Positions 15,057 to 21,803 of a stretch of DNA of 35,293 nucleotides are shown here, piece by piece. The notes under the pieces are model-generated. The model had not been told where the DNA came from. It was given only the letters and a program-made list of their open reading frames with translations, and ran no database searches. Positions within the stretch are counted from its first letter, which is position 1. Every line of letters starts with the position of its first letter. This DNA is from Streptomyces sp. CBMA29 (GTDB taxonomy: Bacteria; Actinomycetota; Actinomycetes; Streptomycetales; Streptomycetaceae): contig NZ_MECL01000216.1 in assembly GCF_014596445.1 (NCBI RefSeq), positions 1 to 35,293 of the forward strand, written 5' to 3'. The position numbers and the translations under genes were made by a program.

Positions 15057-16004
15057 TCAGCGCCGTATCGCGGGGACCTGGGGGCCGGGCGAGACGGGGG
15101 AAGCGGCGGGCGTCACGAGCGGCAGGGCGCCTGGCGCCATCAGCGGCCGGGTCACCGAAACGGGTGTCACCGAGGTGACCGCGCCGGGCGCGCGGAGCGT
15201 ACGCCGGTCCCCCGCGTCGAGCACGCCGCGCGGGGTGACGCCGCGGGTGTCCGGCACGGAGTTGGCGCTCAGCGGGCTGACCGCGGGGCCGTCGTCGGGG
15301 CGGGCGCCGCCGTCGACCGCGGCTTCCATGGGCAGTGCGCTGCCCAGGGCGATGGCCGCCATCGAGAAGGCGCCCGCGGCGGCGAAGGCGAACCGCCTGC
15401 CGCGGGAGGCCGCGGTGCCGGAGCCGCTGTGCGCGGGGGGCTCCGGCCGCTCCCGGTCCTCGGGGCTGCCGTCGGCCGCGGCGGCGCTGGTCAGCTCATG
15501 GATGCGGAAACCGCGACCGCCGGAACCGCCGGAACCGCCGGGAATGAGGTCCCGGCCCGGGGTGAGGTACGAGAACTCCTCGCGGCGCCGTGAACCGCCG
15601 CCGCCGAACACGCCGGAGCCGAGCAGGCCGCCGTCGAAGGGGCCGCGCCGCTCCTGGTCGCGCCCGCCAGCGCCGGGCCCGTGACCCCGGTCGTCCCGGT
15701 CGCGCCGGTCAGGCGTACGGTCGCCGCCGTCGGTCCCGTCGCCGGTCGGTGGGAGGCCGGGAAGGCCCTGGAGCCGGGCCAGCAGCCCGGCGGAGAGCAT
15801 CGGCTGCTCGGAGGCCGCCACGACGCTCTTGAGACGCCGCTGCTCGCTGGCAGCGGCTTTGCACTGCGGACAGGTCACCAGATGGGCGAGCACCCGGTCC
15901 CGGGTGTCGTCGCCGAGCTCGCCGTCGACGAATGCGGCGAGCCGGTCGCCAAGGTGCTGCTCGGCAGGCGCTGCACGTTGTTCGCCTGAACCGCTACTGC
16001 TCAC
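15057..16004 (-). CDS. Anti-sigma factor with zinc-binding (ZAS/zf-HC2) domain (315 aa)
   Basis: A membrane-anchored partner of the upstream sigma factor. The N-terminal ZAS motif is His41-x3-Cys45-x2-Cys48 (HLVTCPQC), followed by a Gly/Arg/Asp-rich linker, one membrane helix at about 204-224 and a ~90-residue outer domain rich in Val/Pro/Thr. The start GTG at 16004 overlaps the sigma stop codon in the arrangement GTGA, and AGGAGG lies 10 nt upstream, so the two are translationally coupled. It corresponds in position and domain to M. tuberculosis RseA but is much longer and has a membrane segment. The ZAS domain should hold the sigma factor inactive until stress. Confidence 0.88.
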   Translation of the reverse strand: MSSSGSGEQRAAPAEQHLGDRLAAFVDGELGDDTRDRVLAHLVTCPQCKAAASEQRRLKSVVAASEQPMLSAGLLARLQGLPGLPPTGDGTDGGDRTPDRRDRDDRGHGPGAGGRDQERRGPFDGGLLGSGVFGGGGSRRREEFSYLTPGRDLIPGGSGGSGGRGFRIHELTSAAAADGSPEDRERPEPPAHSGSGTAASRGRRFAFAAAGAFSMAAIALGSALPMEAAVDGGARPDDGPAVSPLSANSVPDTRGVTPRGVLDAGDRRTLRAPGAVTSVTPVSVTRPLMAPGALPLVTPAASPVSPGPQVPAIRR

Positions 16005-16768
16005 GTTCTCCCGCCCTCCTGGCCAGGTTTCTGTGTGGCGGCAGCGAGCGCGGGAGCCGGCCGGGCGCCGGGCGCCCGGTGTTCCAGAGCCTTGCGCAGG
16101 TGGGAGCGGCCACGGTGGATCCTGCTCCGCACCGTACCCAGCTTCACACCCAGCGTCGCGGCGATCTCCTCGTACGACAGTCCCTCGATGTCGCAGAGCA
16201 CCACGGCGGCGCGGAACTCCGGGGCGAGGGTGTCCAGCGCCTGCTGGACGTCCGCGTCGAAGTGCGTGTCGTTGAAGTGCTGCGCGGGGGACGGCTCGCG
16301 GCTGGGCAGCCGCTCGGCCGCGTCGTCCCCGAGAGCGTCGAAACGGATCCGCTGGCGGCGGCGCACCATGTCCAGGAAGAGATTGGTCGTGATGCGGTGC
16401 AGCCAGCCCTCGAACGTGCCGGGCGTGTAAGTGGACAGGGAACGGAAGACCCGCACGAAGACCTCTTGCGTGAGGTCCTCCGCATCGTGCTGGTTGCCGG
16501 TCAGGCGGTACGCCAGCCGGTACACCCGGGCACTGTGGGTACTGACGATCTCCTCCCAAGAGGGAGGCGTCCACGCCTGAGCGTCCCCGTCGGTGGCGAA
16601 CGTCGCGGTCGCGGGAGTGTTTTCGCGTGAACGGTCATCAGCAGTGTTGGTCACGGATTTCGGCTGTCCGGCGGACCGGAGAATACGCCTGAGCGTCCCT
16701 CCCTTGTCACCGGCCGCAGCCGCACCTCCCCTGTCGGCTCTGGTGGTCTCCAGTAGAGCCCCTACCAT
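16001..16768 (-). CDS. sigE: ECF sigma factor, SigE type (255 aa)
   Basis: A group 4 sigma factor. Region 2 (~70-140) has RLAYRLTGNQHDAEDLTQEVFVRVFRSL with the DAEDLTQE core-binding motif and the promoter-melting part WLHRITTNLFLDMVRRRQR. Region 4 (~175-230) ends in the helix-turn-helix LSYEEIAATLGVKLGTVRSRIHRGR. ATG 16768 is preferred (GAGG 5 nt upstream) over a longer frame from 16831. The N-terminal ~65 residues are a poorly conserved extension, as in mycobacterial SigE. The divergent O-methyltransferase and downstream anti-sigma and tatB match the M. tuberculosis sigE locus. It is not the Streptomyces cell-envelope factor also named SigE. A SigR-type promoter lies upstream. Confidence 0.9.
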   Translation of the reverse strand: MVGALLETTRADRGGAAAAGDKGGTLRRILRSAGQPKSVTNTADDRSRENTPATATFATDGDAQAWTPPSWEEIVSTHSARVYRLAYRLTGNQHDAEDLTQEVFVRVFRSLSTYTPGTFEGWLHRITTNLFLDMVRRRQRIRFDALGDDAAERLPSREPSPAQHFNDTHFDADVQQALDTLAPEFRAAVVLCDIEGLSYEEIAATLGVKLGTVRSRIHRGRSHLRKALEHRAPGARPAPALAAATQKPGQEGGRT

Positions 16769-16881
16769 ATCCACCTCGCCCGTTAGCTCCGGATAAGTGC
16801 GCTGTTGCCATTGACTTCCAAAGACTTCCACCCGGCGGGGAGAGCCGGGGCCTTCTCCCGCCGGTAGCCGTCCTTACGGAT

Positions 16882-16908
16882 AACGCACAGTCCCATCAGC
16901 GGGTTCCC
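16882..16908 (-). promoter_or_regulatory. SigR/ECF-type promoter (GGGAAC-N18-GTT) of the sigma gene
   Basis: On the minus strand GGGAAC (16908-16903) and GTT (16884-16882) are separated by exactly 18 nt. Transcription would begin around 16874, leaving a ~105-nt leader to ATG 16768. SigH, the mycobacterial orthologue of SigR, is known to drive sigE in M. tuberculosis. Confidence 0.5.
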
Positions 16909-16980
16909 GCCCCCAGCGGATACAGTCGCCGGGCGGGCTGCACCTACGACAGGGATCGACCCGGGGACAGGGAGAGGGAC

Positions 16981-17616
16981 ATTACCGGCAACCGGCAGGC
17001 GAGCTGGGCGTTCGCCGACGCGTTCGTCGCCGAGGACGACGCCCTCATACGCGCCCGCGCCCGGTCCCACGCGGCGGGACTGCGGCCCGTCTCGCCCGGC
17101 ACCGGTGCGGCCCTGCGGCTGCTGGCCGCCACGGGGGACGCGAAGTCCGTCGTCGAGGTCGGTACCGGCACCGGGGTCTCCGGCATCCACCTGCTGCGCG
17201 GCATGCGCCCCGACGGCATCCTGACCACCGTCGACACCGAGCCGGACCGCCTTCAGCTCGCGCGGGAGGCGTACCGCGAGGCCGGTTTCGCCGCCAACCG
17301 CTCCCGGGTCATCCCCGGCCTGGCCCTGGACGTGCTCCCCCGGCTCACCGACGGCGGTTACGACCTCGTCTTCTGCGACGCCGACCGGCTGGAGTACCTG
17401 GACTATCTCGACGAGGCGCTGCGGCTGCTGCGGATCGGCGGCCTGGTCTGCTTCGAGGGCGCCTTCGCCCGCGGGCGCGCGCTGGACGCCGCCCACCAGG
17501 ACGCCGAGTCGGTGCGGCTGCGCGAGCTGATGCGCGCGGTCCGGGACAGCCCGCGGCTGTCCCCCGTACTGCTGCCGACCGACGACGGTCTGCTGTGCGC
17601 GGTGCGCCGGAAGTGA
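16981..17616 (+). CDS. O-methyltransferase with an apparent ATT start (211 aa)
   Basis: A SAM-dependent class I methyltransferase of the O-methyltransferase (CCoAOMT-like) family. The SAM loop is VVEVGTGTGVSGI near 58-70, the acidic residue follows in TTVDTE, motif LVFCDADR gives the metal/SAM aspartates, and the end LLPTDDGLLCAVRR is conserved. The frame is open from 16693, yet it contains no ATG, GTG, TTG or CTG before a CTG inside the conserved region at about 17080; the first ATG at 17203 lies beyond the SAM loop. ATT at 16981 follows GGAG by 6 nt at the point where family homology (TGNRQ..WAFADAFV) begins. It matches M. tuberculosis Rv1220c, which is also divergent from sigE. Confidence 0.85.
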   Translation: MTGNRQASWAFADAFVAEDDALIRARARSHAAGLRPVSPGTGAALRLLAATGDAKSVVEVGTGTGVSGIHLLRGMRPDGILTTVDTEPDRLQLAREAYREAGFAANRSRVIPGLALDVLPRLTDGGYDLVFCDADRLEYLDYLDEALRLLRIGGLVCFEGAFARGRALDAAHQDAESVRLRELMRAVRDSPRLSPVLLPTDDGLLCAVRRK

Positions 17617-17652
17617 CCCGGCGGCGCGGGTGACGCCGAGGAGAGAACGACG

Positions 17653-17688
17653 GCGGCCCCGCACACGACATTCCGTGTACGGGGCCGC
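17653..17688. terminator. Hairpin terminator between convergent genes
   Basis: GCGGCCCCG at 17653-17661 pairs with CGGGGCCGC at 17680-17688; after one mismatch, 5 further pairs close a 6-nt loop. It lies between the O-methyltransferase and DUF3117 stop codons. Confidence 0.75.
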
Positions 17689-17711
17689 GACGATTAATGG
17701 GACCGCTGGTC

Positions 17712-17879
17712 TCAGGCGATGGCCTTCTTCAACGCGTCGCCGAGGGCATCCGCCTCGTCCGGGGTCAGCTCGACAACAAGCCGCCCGCCGCCCTCAAGCG
17801 GAACGCGCATGATGATGCTCCGCCCCTCCTTGGTCACCTCGAGCGGGCCGTCACCCGTCCGCGGCTTCATGGCCGCCAT
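17712..17879 (-). CDS. DUF3117 family small protein (55 aa)
   Basis: A 55-residue protein that is almost invariant in actinobacteria (Rv1211 in M. tuberculosis). It begins MAAMKPRTGDGPLEVTKEG, contains RVPLEGGGRLVVELTPDEA and ends in a Lys-rich helix. The beta-strand-rich middle followed by a helix suggests a small folded domain; function is unknown. ATG 17879 follows the AAGGGG site by about 7 nt. A good -10 hexamer, GATAAT, lies 54 nt upstream. Confidence 0.92.
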   Translation of the reverse strand: MAAMKPRTGDGPLEVTKEGRSIIMRVPLEGGGRLVVELTPDEADALGDALKKAIA

Positions 17880-17932
17880 GCTCGTTCCCCTTCCTGAAAC
17901 CAGCTCGGACTCGAACACATTGGTTCTCGGCC

Positions 17933-17938
17933 ATTATC
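17933..17938 (-). promoter_or_regulatory. Candidate -10 box (GATAAT) of the DUF3117 gene
   Basis: On the minus strand GATAAT is preceded by TTGGTC with a 19-nt spacer. It would give a ~50-nt leader with a Shine-Dalgarno sequence. Confidence 0.5.
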
Positions 17939-18069
17939 CCGCATCTATCGACCCGATGACCAACATCGGTCGCACTACGTTCAGCATGGGCCCTCCCCAA
18001 AACCGGCCAATTCGGCGAGTAGACAGTGATCGACCGGGTTCCCGAAGGGTATCGGTTCGGTCGGACGTT

Positions 18070-18081
18070 TGACGTACGTCA
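18070..18081. promoter_or_regulatory. Perfect palindrome TGACGTACGTCA
   Basis: A 12-bp perfect palindrome lies 66 bp before the enoyl-CoA hydratase start. Its left half overlaps TTGACG, a possible -35 box (18069-18074). The position fits a repressor site, for example of a TetR-type regulator of acyl-CoA metabolism, but no regulator is encoded here. Confidence 0.4.
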
Positions 18082-18147
18082 CATGTCGGGGTGCCGGGAA
18101 GTCCGGCATTCTGGCCAGGACCGATGCCGCGACGAAGGGGTTCAGCC

Positions 18148-18930
18148 ATGGCCGACAGCGTTCTGTACGAGGTGAGCGACGGGCTCGCGACCGTCACCTT
18201 CAACCGGCCCGAGGCGATGAACGCGCTCGACACGGACACGAAGAACACCCTGCGGGACGCCTTGCGGGAGGCGGCCGACGACACCGCGGTGCGGGCCGTG
18301 CTGCTCACCGCGACCGGGCGGGCCTTCTGCGTCGGACAGGACCTCAAGGAGCATCTGGCGACGCTGGCGGCGGGCGGCGGGCTCGCGACGGTGGCCGAGC
18401 ACTACAACCCGATCGTCACCGCGATCGCGACGATGCCCAAGCCGGTGGTGGCGGGGGTGAACGGGGTCGCCGCGGGCGCCGGGGCCGGGTTCGCCTTCGC
18501 CGCGGACTACCGGATCGTGGCGGACACCGCCGCCTTCAACACGTCATTCGCCGGGGTGGCGCTCAGTGCGGACTCGGGTGTGTCGTGGACGCTGCCGCGG
18601 CTGGTCGGGCACGGCCGGGCCGCGGATCTCCTGCTCTTTCCGCGCTCGGTGGGGGCCGCGGAGGCGTACGACCTCGGGATCGCCAACCGTGTCGTGCCGG
18701 CCGCGGATCTTCCCGCCGAGGCCGTCGCCGTGGCCCGGCGGCTCGCCGAGGGGCCGACCGTCGCCTACGCCGCCATCAAGGCGTCGCTCGCCCACGGGGC
18801 CGCGCACTCCCTGCTCTCCACCCTCGCCAAGGAGGACGAGCTCCAGACCCTGGCCGGCGCCGCCGAGGACCACCGCATCGCGGTCAACGCCTTCGTGGCC
18901 AAGCAGCCCCCGCGCTACGTGGGGCGCTGA
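18148..18930 (+). CDS. Enoyl-CoA hydratase/isomerase family protein (260 aa)
   Basis: A crotonase-fold enzyme acting on acyl-CoA esters. Conserved features: FNRPEAMNALD near the N-terminus, FCVGQDLKEH, the oxyanion-hole helix GVNGVAAGAGAGFAFAADYRI, and FAGVALSADSGVSWTLPRLVG, where the Asp corresponds to the catalytic acid seen in PaaG-type isomerases. It could therefore be a hydratase or a ring-opened-phenylacetate-type isomerase; sequence alone does not decide. ATG 18148 follows AAGGGG by 7 nt. It stands alone between DUF3117 and the glycosylase gene. In the M. tuberculosis order those two genes are neighbours, so this gene looks like a local addition. Confidence 0.88.
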   Translation: MADSVLYEVSDGLATVTFNRPEAMNALDTDTKNTLRDALREAADDTAVRAVLLTATGRAFCVGQDLKEHLATLAAGGGLATVAEHYNPIVTAIATMPKPVVAGVNGVAAGAGAGFAFAADYRIVADTAAFNTSFAGVALSADSGVSWTLPRLVGHGRAADLLLFPRSVGAAEAYDLGIANRVVPAADLPAEAVAVARRLAEGPTVAYAAIKASLAHGAAHSLLSTLAKEDELQTLAGAAEDHRIAVNAFVAKQPPRYVGR

Positions 18931-18956
18931 CGCGAACGCTCATCGCCGCCGGGGCT

Positions 18957-19010
18957 GGTCCTCAAACGCCGGACGGGCTGATTTTCCAGCCCGCCCCGCG
19001 CTTGAGGACC
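18957..19010. repeat. Inverted repeat of the GTCCTCAA-CGCCGGACGGGCTG family
   Basis: Arms 18957-18980 and 18987-19010 match at 21 of 24 positions around ATTTTC. I recognise this as a very common Streptomyces intergenic hairpin. It separates convergent genes and probably acts as a terminator. A half copy occurs at 24235-24257. Confidence 0.8.
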
Positions 19011-19023
19011 CCGGGTGGGGGAA

Positions 19024-19605
19024 TCAGCGGGCGGAGCAGTCGGCGAGGTGGTCGTTGACCAGGCCGCAGGCTTGCATCAGGGCGTAGGCGGTGGTGGGGC
19101 CGACGAAGCGGAAACCGTGGGATTTGAGCGACTTGGCGAGAGCCACCGACTCGGGGGTGGTGGCGGGGACGTCGGCGAGGCGGCGCGGCGCCGGCCGGGC
19201 CGCGGGATCGGGCGCGAAAGACCAGATGAGGGCGTCGAGCCCGCCGTCGTGGCTGTCGCGCAGGACCCGCGCGGCCCGCGCGTTGGCGACGGAGGCGGCG
19301 ATCTTCGCCCGGTTGCGGATGATCCCGGGATCGAGCAGCAGCCGCGCCTCGTCCTCGGCCGTGAAGCCCGCCACCGCGTCGATCTTGAAGCCGTCGAAAG
19401 CGGCCCTGAACCCCTCGCGGCGGCGGAGAATCGTGATCCAGGACAGCCCGGACTGGAACGCCTCCAGGCAGGTCCGCTCGAACAGGGCGTCGTCCCCGTG
19501 TACGGGCCGCCCCCACTCGGTGTCGTGGTAGGCCACGTAATCCGGCGCGGACAGCCCCCAGGGGCAGCGTGCGAGTCCGTCGGGCCCGACGACCGTGTCA
19601 CTCAC
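19024..19605 (-). CDS. tag: DNA-3-methyladenine glycosylase I (193 aa)
   Basis: A base-excision repair enzyme that removes 3-methyladenine from alkylated DNA. The TagI zinc site is complete: Cys14 (RCPWG), His27 (AYHDTEWG), His186 and Cys190 (VNDHLADC). The conserved GLSWITILRRREGFRAAFDGF and the late FRFVGPTTAYALMQACG are present. GTG 19605 is chosen because conservation starts there and it overlaps the end of the DivIVA-like gene by 8 nt, implying coupled translation. M. tuberculosis has the same pair (DivIVA-like gene followed by tagA). Confidence 0.93.
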   Translation of the reverse strand: MSDTVVGPDGLARCPWGLSAPDYVAYHDTEWGRPVHGDDALFERTCLEAFQSGLSWITILRRREGFRAAFDGFKIDAVAGFTAEDEARLLLDPGIIRNRAKIAASVANARAARVLRDSHDGGLDALIWSFAPDPAARPAPRRLADVPATTPESVALAKSLKSHGFRFVGPTTAYALMQACGLVNDHLADCSAR

Positions 19606-19972
19606 CGGTGTCGTCCCGCGGCGGCTCGTCCTTGTCCAGGGACGGGGTCCCGGGGGCGCCGTCCCTGGACAAGGACGCGCCGGCCCGCGTCCCGGCCAGC
19701 ACGGCCTCCAGATCGGCGATCCTGGCGTCCCGCTCGGCGAGTTCCGCCCCGAGCCGGTCCAGCACCTCGTCGACGTCGAGCATGCGGTAGCCGCGTACGG
19801 CGATCGGCAGCCGGACGGCGTCGATGTCGGACCTGATGAGCGGGCGGTCGGCGGGCAGCCGGTCGTCGATCCGGTCGGGTTCGGAGTCCCGCAGGGTGCC
19901 GCCGTCACCGAGTACGGCCATCGCGACGGCGGCGACCACCGCGACCAGCGCGATGAGCATGAACCAGAACAA
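19598..19972 (-). CDS. DivIVA-domain membrane protein (124 aa)
   Basis: A short protein with an N-terminal membrane helix (residues 1-20, FWFMLIALVAVVAAVAM) and a single DivIVA-like segment RGYRMLDVDEVLDRLGAELAERDARIADLEAVLA (about 60-93, a coiled coil). The end is charged and disordered. TTG 19972 is chosen because GGGAG lies 6 nt upstream and it includes the whole membrane helix; ATG 19960 would cut it. Length and topology match the small DivIVA-like proteins next to tag in actinobacteria. A role at the curved membrane or in polar growth is inference. Confidence 0.85.
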   Translation of the reverse strand: MFWFMLIALVAVVAAVAMAVLGDGGTLRDSEPDRIDDRLPADRPLIRSDIDAVRLPIAVRGYRMLDVDEVLDRLGAELAERDARIADLEAVLAGTRAGASLSRDGAPGTPSLDKDEPPRDDTGE

Positions 19973-20003
19973 CTCGATCTCCCGGGGTCCGGCCTACGTG
20001 TCA

Positions 20004-20017
20004 GGCACGATCGTGCC
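20004..20017. promoter_or_regulatory. Perfect palindrome GGCACGATCGTGCC
   Basis: A 14-bp perfect palindrome lies in the 77-bp gap between the divergent DivIVA-like and folP2 genes, 32 bp from each start. It could be a shared operator or part of both promoters. Confidence 0.4.
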
Positions 20018-20049
20018 ACGATCGCATGAGTCTGAGATGAGGAGCGGCA

Positions 20050-20913
20050 GTGGCACTTCGGTTGGGGACCCGCGAATTCGGCGAGCGGGAGCCGGTGATC
20101 ATGGCGATCGTGAACCGTACGCCGGACTCGTTCTACGACCAGGGCGCCACCTTCACCGACGAACCCGCGCTGGAGCGGGTCGCGGGCGCCGTCGCGGAGG
20201 GCGCGGCGATCATCGACATCGGCGGGGTGAAGGCGGGCCCCGGCGAGGAGGTCTCGGCGGCGGAGGAGATCCGCCGCACCGTCGCCTTCGTGGCGGAGGT
20301 GCGCCGCCGCCACCCGGAGGTGGTGATCAGCGTGGACACCTGGCGGCACGAGGTCGGCGAGGCGGTGTGCGAGGCGGGCGCCGACCTGCTGAACGACGCG
20401 TGGGGCGGGGTGGACCCGCGGCTGGCGGAGGTCGCGGCGCGGTACGGCGTGGGGCTGGTGTGCACGCACGCGGGCGGCGCGCAGCCGCGGACCCGGCCGC
20501 ACCGGGTGGGGTACGAGGACGTGATGGCCGACATCCTGCGGGTGACGGTGGGGCTCGCCGAGCGGGCGGCGGCGCTGGGCGTGCCGCGCGACGGGATTCT
20601 GATCGACCCGGGGCACGACTTCGGCAAGAACACCCGGCACTCGCTGGAGGCGACCCGGCGGCTGCCGGAGATGACGGCCACGGGGTGGCCGGTGCTGGTC
20701 TCCCTGTCGAACAAGGACTTCGTCGGGGAGACGCTCGACCGGCCGGTCAAGGAGCGGCTGATCGGCACGCTGGCCACCACGGCGGTGTCGGCGTGGCTCG
20801 GGGCGCGGGTGTACCGCGTCCACGAGGTCGCCGAGACCCGTCAGGTGCTGGAGATGGTGGCCTCGATCGCGGGCCACCGCCCGCCCGCCGTGGCCCGCAG
20901 GGGCCTGGCCTGA
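20050..20913 (+). CDS. folP2: FolP2-type dihydropteroate synthase homologue (287 aa)
   Basis: A TIM-barrel protein of the dihydropteroate synthase family. The pterin-site residues are kept: Asn22 in NRTPDSF, SVDT, LND, DPGHDFGK, the Lys of SNKDF and RVHE. The loop that in true DHPS reads GGESTRPG and binds p-aminobenzoate and sulfonamides is replaced by GGVKAGPG (residues 58-65). This matches mycobacterial FolP2, reported to lack DHPS activity, so the product may differ from dihydropteroate. GTG 20050 follows GAGGAG by 5 nt. Divergent from the DivIVA-like gene, as in M. tuberculosis order, though gpgS is absent here. Confidence 0.88.
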   Translation: MALRLGTREFGEREPVIMAIVNRTPDSFYDQGATFTDEPALERVAGAVAEGAAIIDIGGVKAGPGEEVSAAEEIRRTVAFVAEVRRRHPEVVISVDTWRHEVGEAVCEAGADLLNDAWGGVDPRLAEVAARYGVGLVCTHAGGAQPRTRPHRVGYEDVMADILRVTVGLAERAAALGVPRDGILIDPGHDFGKNTRHSLEATRRLPEMTATGWPVLVSLSNKDFVGETLDRPVKERLIGTLATTAVSAWLGARVYRVHEVAETRQVLEMVASIAGHRPPAVARRGLA

Positions 20914-20965
20914 AGGCCCGGTCAGGCACGGACGGCACGGACGGCGCTGAACGGCACTGACGGCT

Positions 20966-21787
20966 TCAGGCGCTCTCCTTCGTCACCCGCGCCACGGCCT
21001 CCTCCACGTCGTCCGTGACGTGGAACAGCTCCAGGTCGGCCTCCGACGCCTTGCCGCCCGCGACGAGCGTGGAGCGGATCCAGGAGACCAGGCCGCCCCA
21101 GTACTCGGTGCCGAAGAGCACGATCGGAAAGCGGGTGACCTTCTTGGTCTGGACGAGGGTGAGCGCCTCGAAGAGTTCGTCGAGGGTGCCGAAGCCGCCG
21201 GGGAGCACGACGAATCCCCGCGCATACTTCACAAACATCGTTTTTCGGACAAAGAAGTAGCGGAAGTTCACGCCGATGTCGACATAGGGATTGAGGCCCT
21301 GCTCGAAGGGCAGCTCGATGCCGAGGCCGACCGAGACGCCGCCCGCTTCGAGCGCGCCCTTGTTGGCGGCCTCCATCGCGCCGGGGCCGCCGCCGGTGAT
21401 GACGGCGAAACCGGCCTCGGTCAAGGCGCGGCCGATCCGTACGCCCGCCGCGTACTCACGGGAGTCCACCGGGGTGCGGGCGGAGCCGAAGACGCTGACG
21501 GCGGGGCCGAGTTCGGCCAGGGCGCCGAAGCCCTCGACGAATTCCGACTGGATCCGCATCACACGCCACGGGTCGCCGTGCACCCAGTCCGACTCTCCTC
21601 GACTGTCCAGCAACCGCTGATCGGTGGTCCCCGCCTGCACCTGGCCGCGCCGCCGCACGACCGGGCCCGTGTGCCGCTCCGGCCAGCCCCTGCCGGTCAG
21701 CACGGTCTCCGCCGCCTCGTTGGCCGCGGCAGCCGCCTCCTGCGCGTCCGGGCTCTGCCCGCCCGCTCCCGTGTGTGAGTCAGTCAT
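20966..21787 (-). CDS. LOG family (TIGR00730) Rossmann-fold protein (273 aa)
   Basis: A LONELY-GUY-type protein; characterised members are nucleoside 5'-monophosphate phosphoribohydrolases that release free cytokinin-type bases. The hallmark motifs GGGPGAMEAANKGA and VVLPGGFGTLDELFEAL (the PGGxGT active site) are present, as are SVFGSART and the later RFPIVLFG. An N-terminal extension of ~75 residues includes DWVHGDPWRVMRIQSEFVEGF, typical of the long actinobacterial subgroup. No Shine-Dalgarno precedes ATG 21787, but TACGCT lies 6 nt upstream, so it is likely leaderless even though the upstream esterase gene ends only 16 bp before it. Confidence 0.9.
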   Translation of the reverse strand: MTDSHTGAGGQSPDAQEAAAAANEAAETVLTGRGWPERHTGPVVRRRGQVQAGTTDQRLLDSRGESDWVHGDPWRVMRIQSEFVEGFGALAELGPAVSVFGSARTPVDSREYAAGVRIGRALTEAGFAVITGGGPGAMEAANKGALEAGGVSVGLGIELPFEQGLNPYVDIGVNFRYFFVRKTMFVKYARGFVVLPGGFGTLDELFEALTLVQTKKVTRFPIVLFGTEYWGGLVSWIRSTLVAGGKASEADLELFHVTDDVEEAVARVTKESA

Positions 21788-21793
21788 ACGGGA

Positions 21794-21799
21794 AGCGTA
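21794..21799 (-). promoter_or_regulatory. Candidate -10 box (TACGCT) of the leaderless LOG gene
   Basis: On the minus strand TACGCT ends 6 nt before ATG 21787, in the 16-bp gap after the esterase stop codon. Confidence 0.5.
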
Positions 21800-21803
21800 C
21801 GCA

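Noticed and set aside
15057..16574. A 505-codon frame read as one long protein covering the anti-sigma gene and part of the sigma gene
   Set aside because: Only the part from GTG 16004 has the ZAS domain; the rest is out of frame with the clear sigma factor on the same strand.
18047..18052. GGGTAT as a possible SigB-type -10 box before the enoyl-CoA hydratase gene
   Set aside because: No convincing GNNT-type -35 box at the right spacing; the hexamer alone is too weak.
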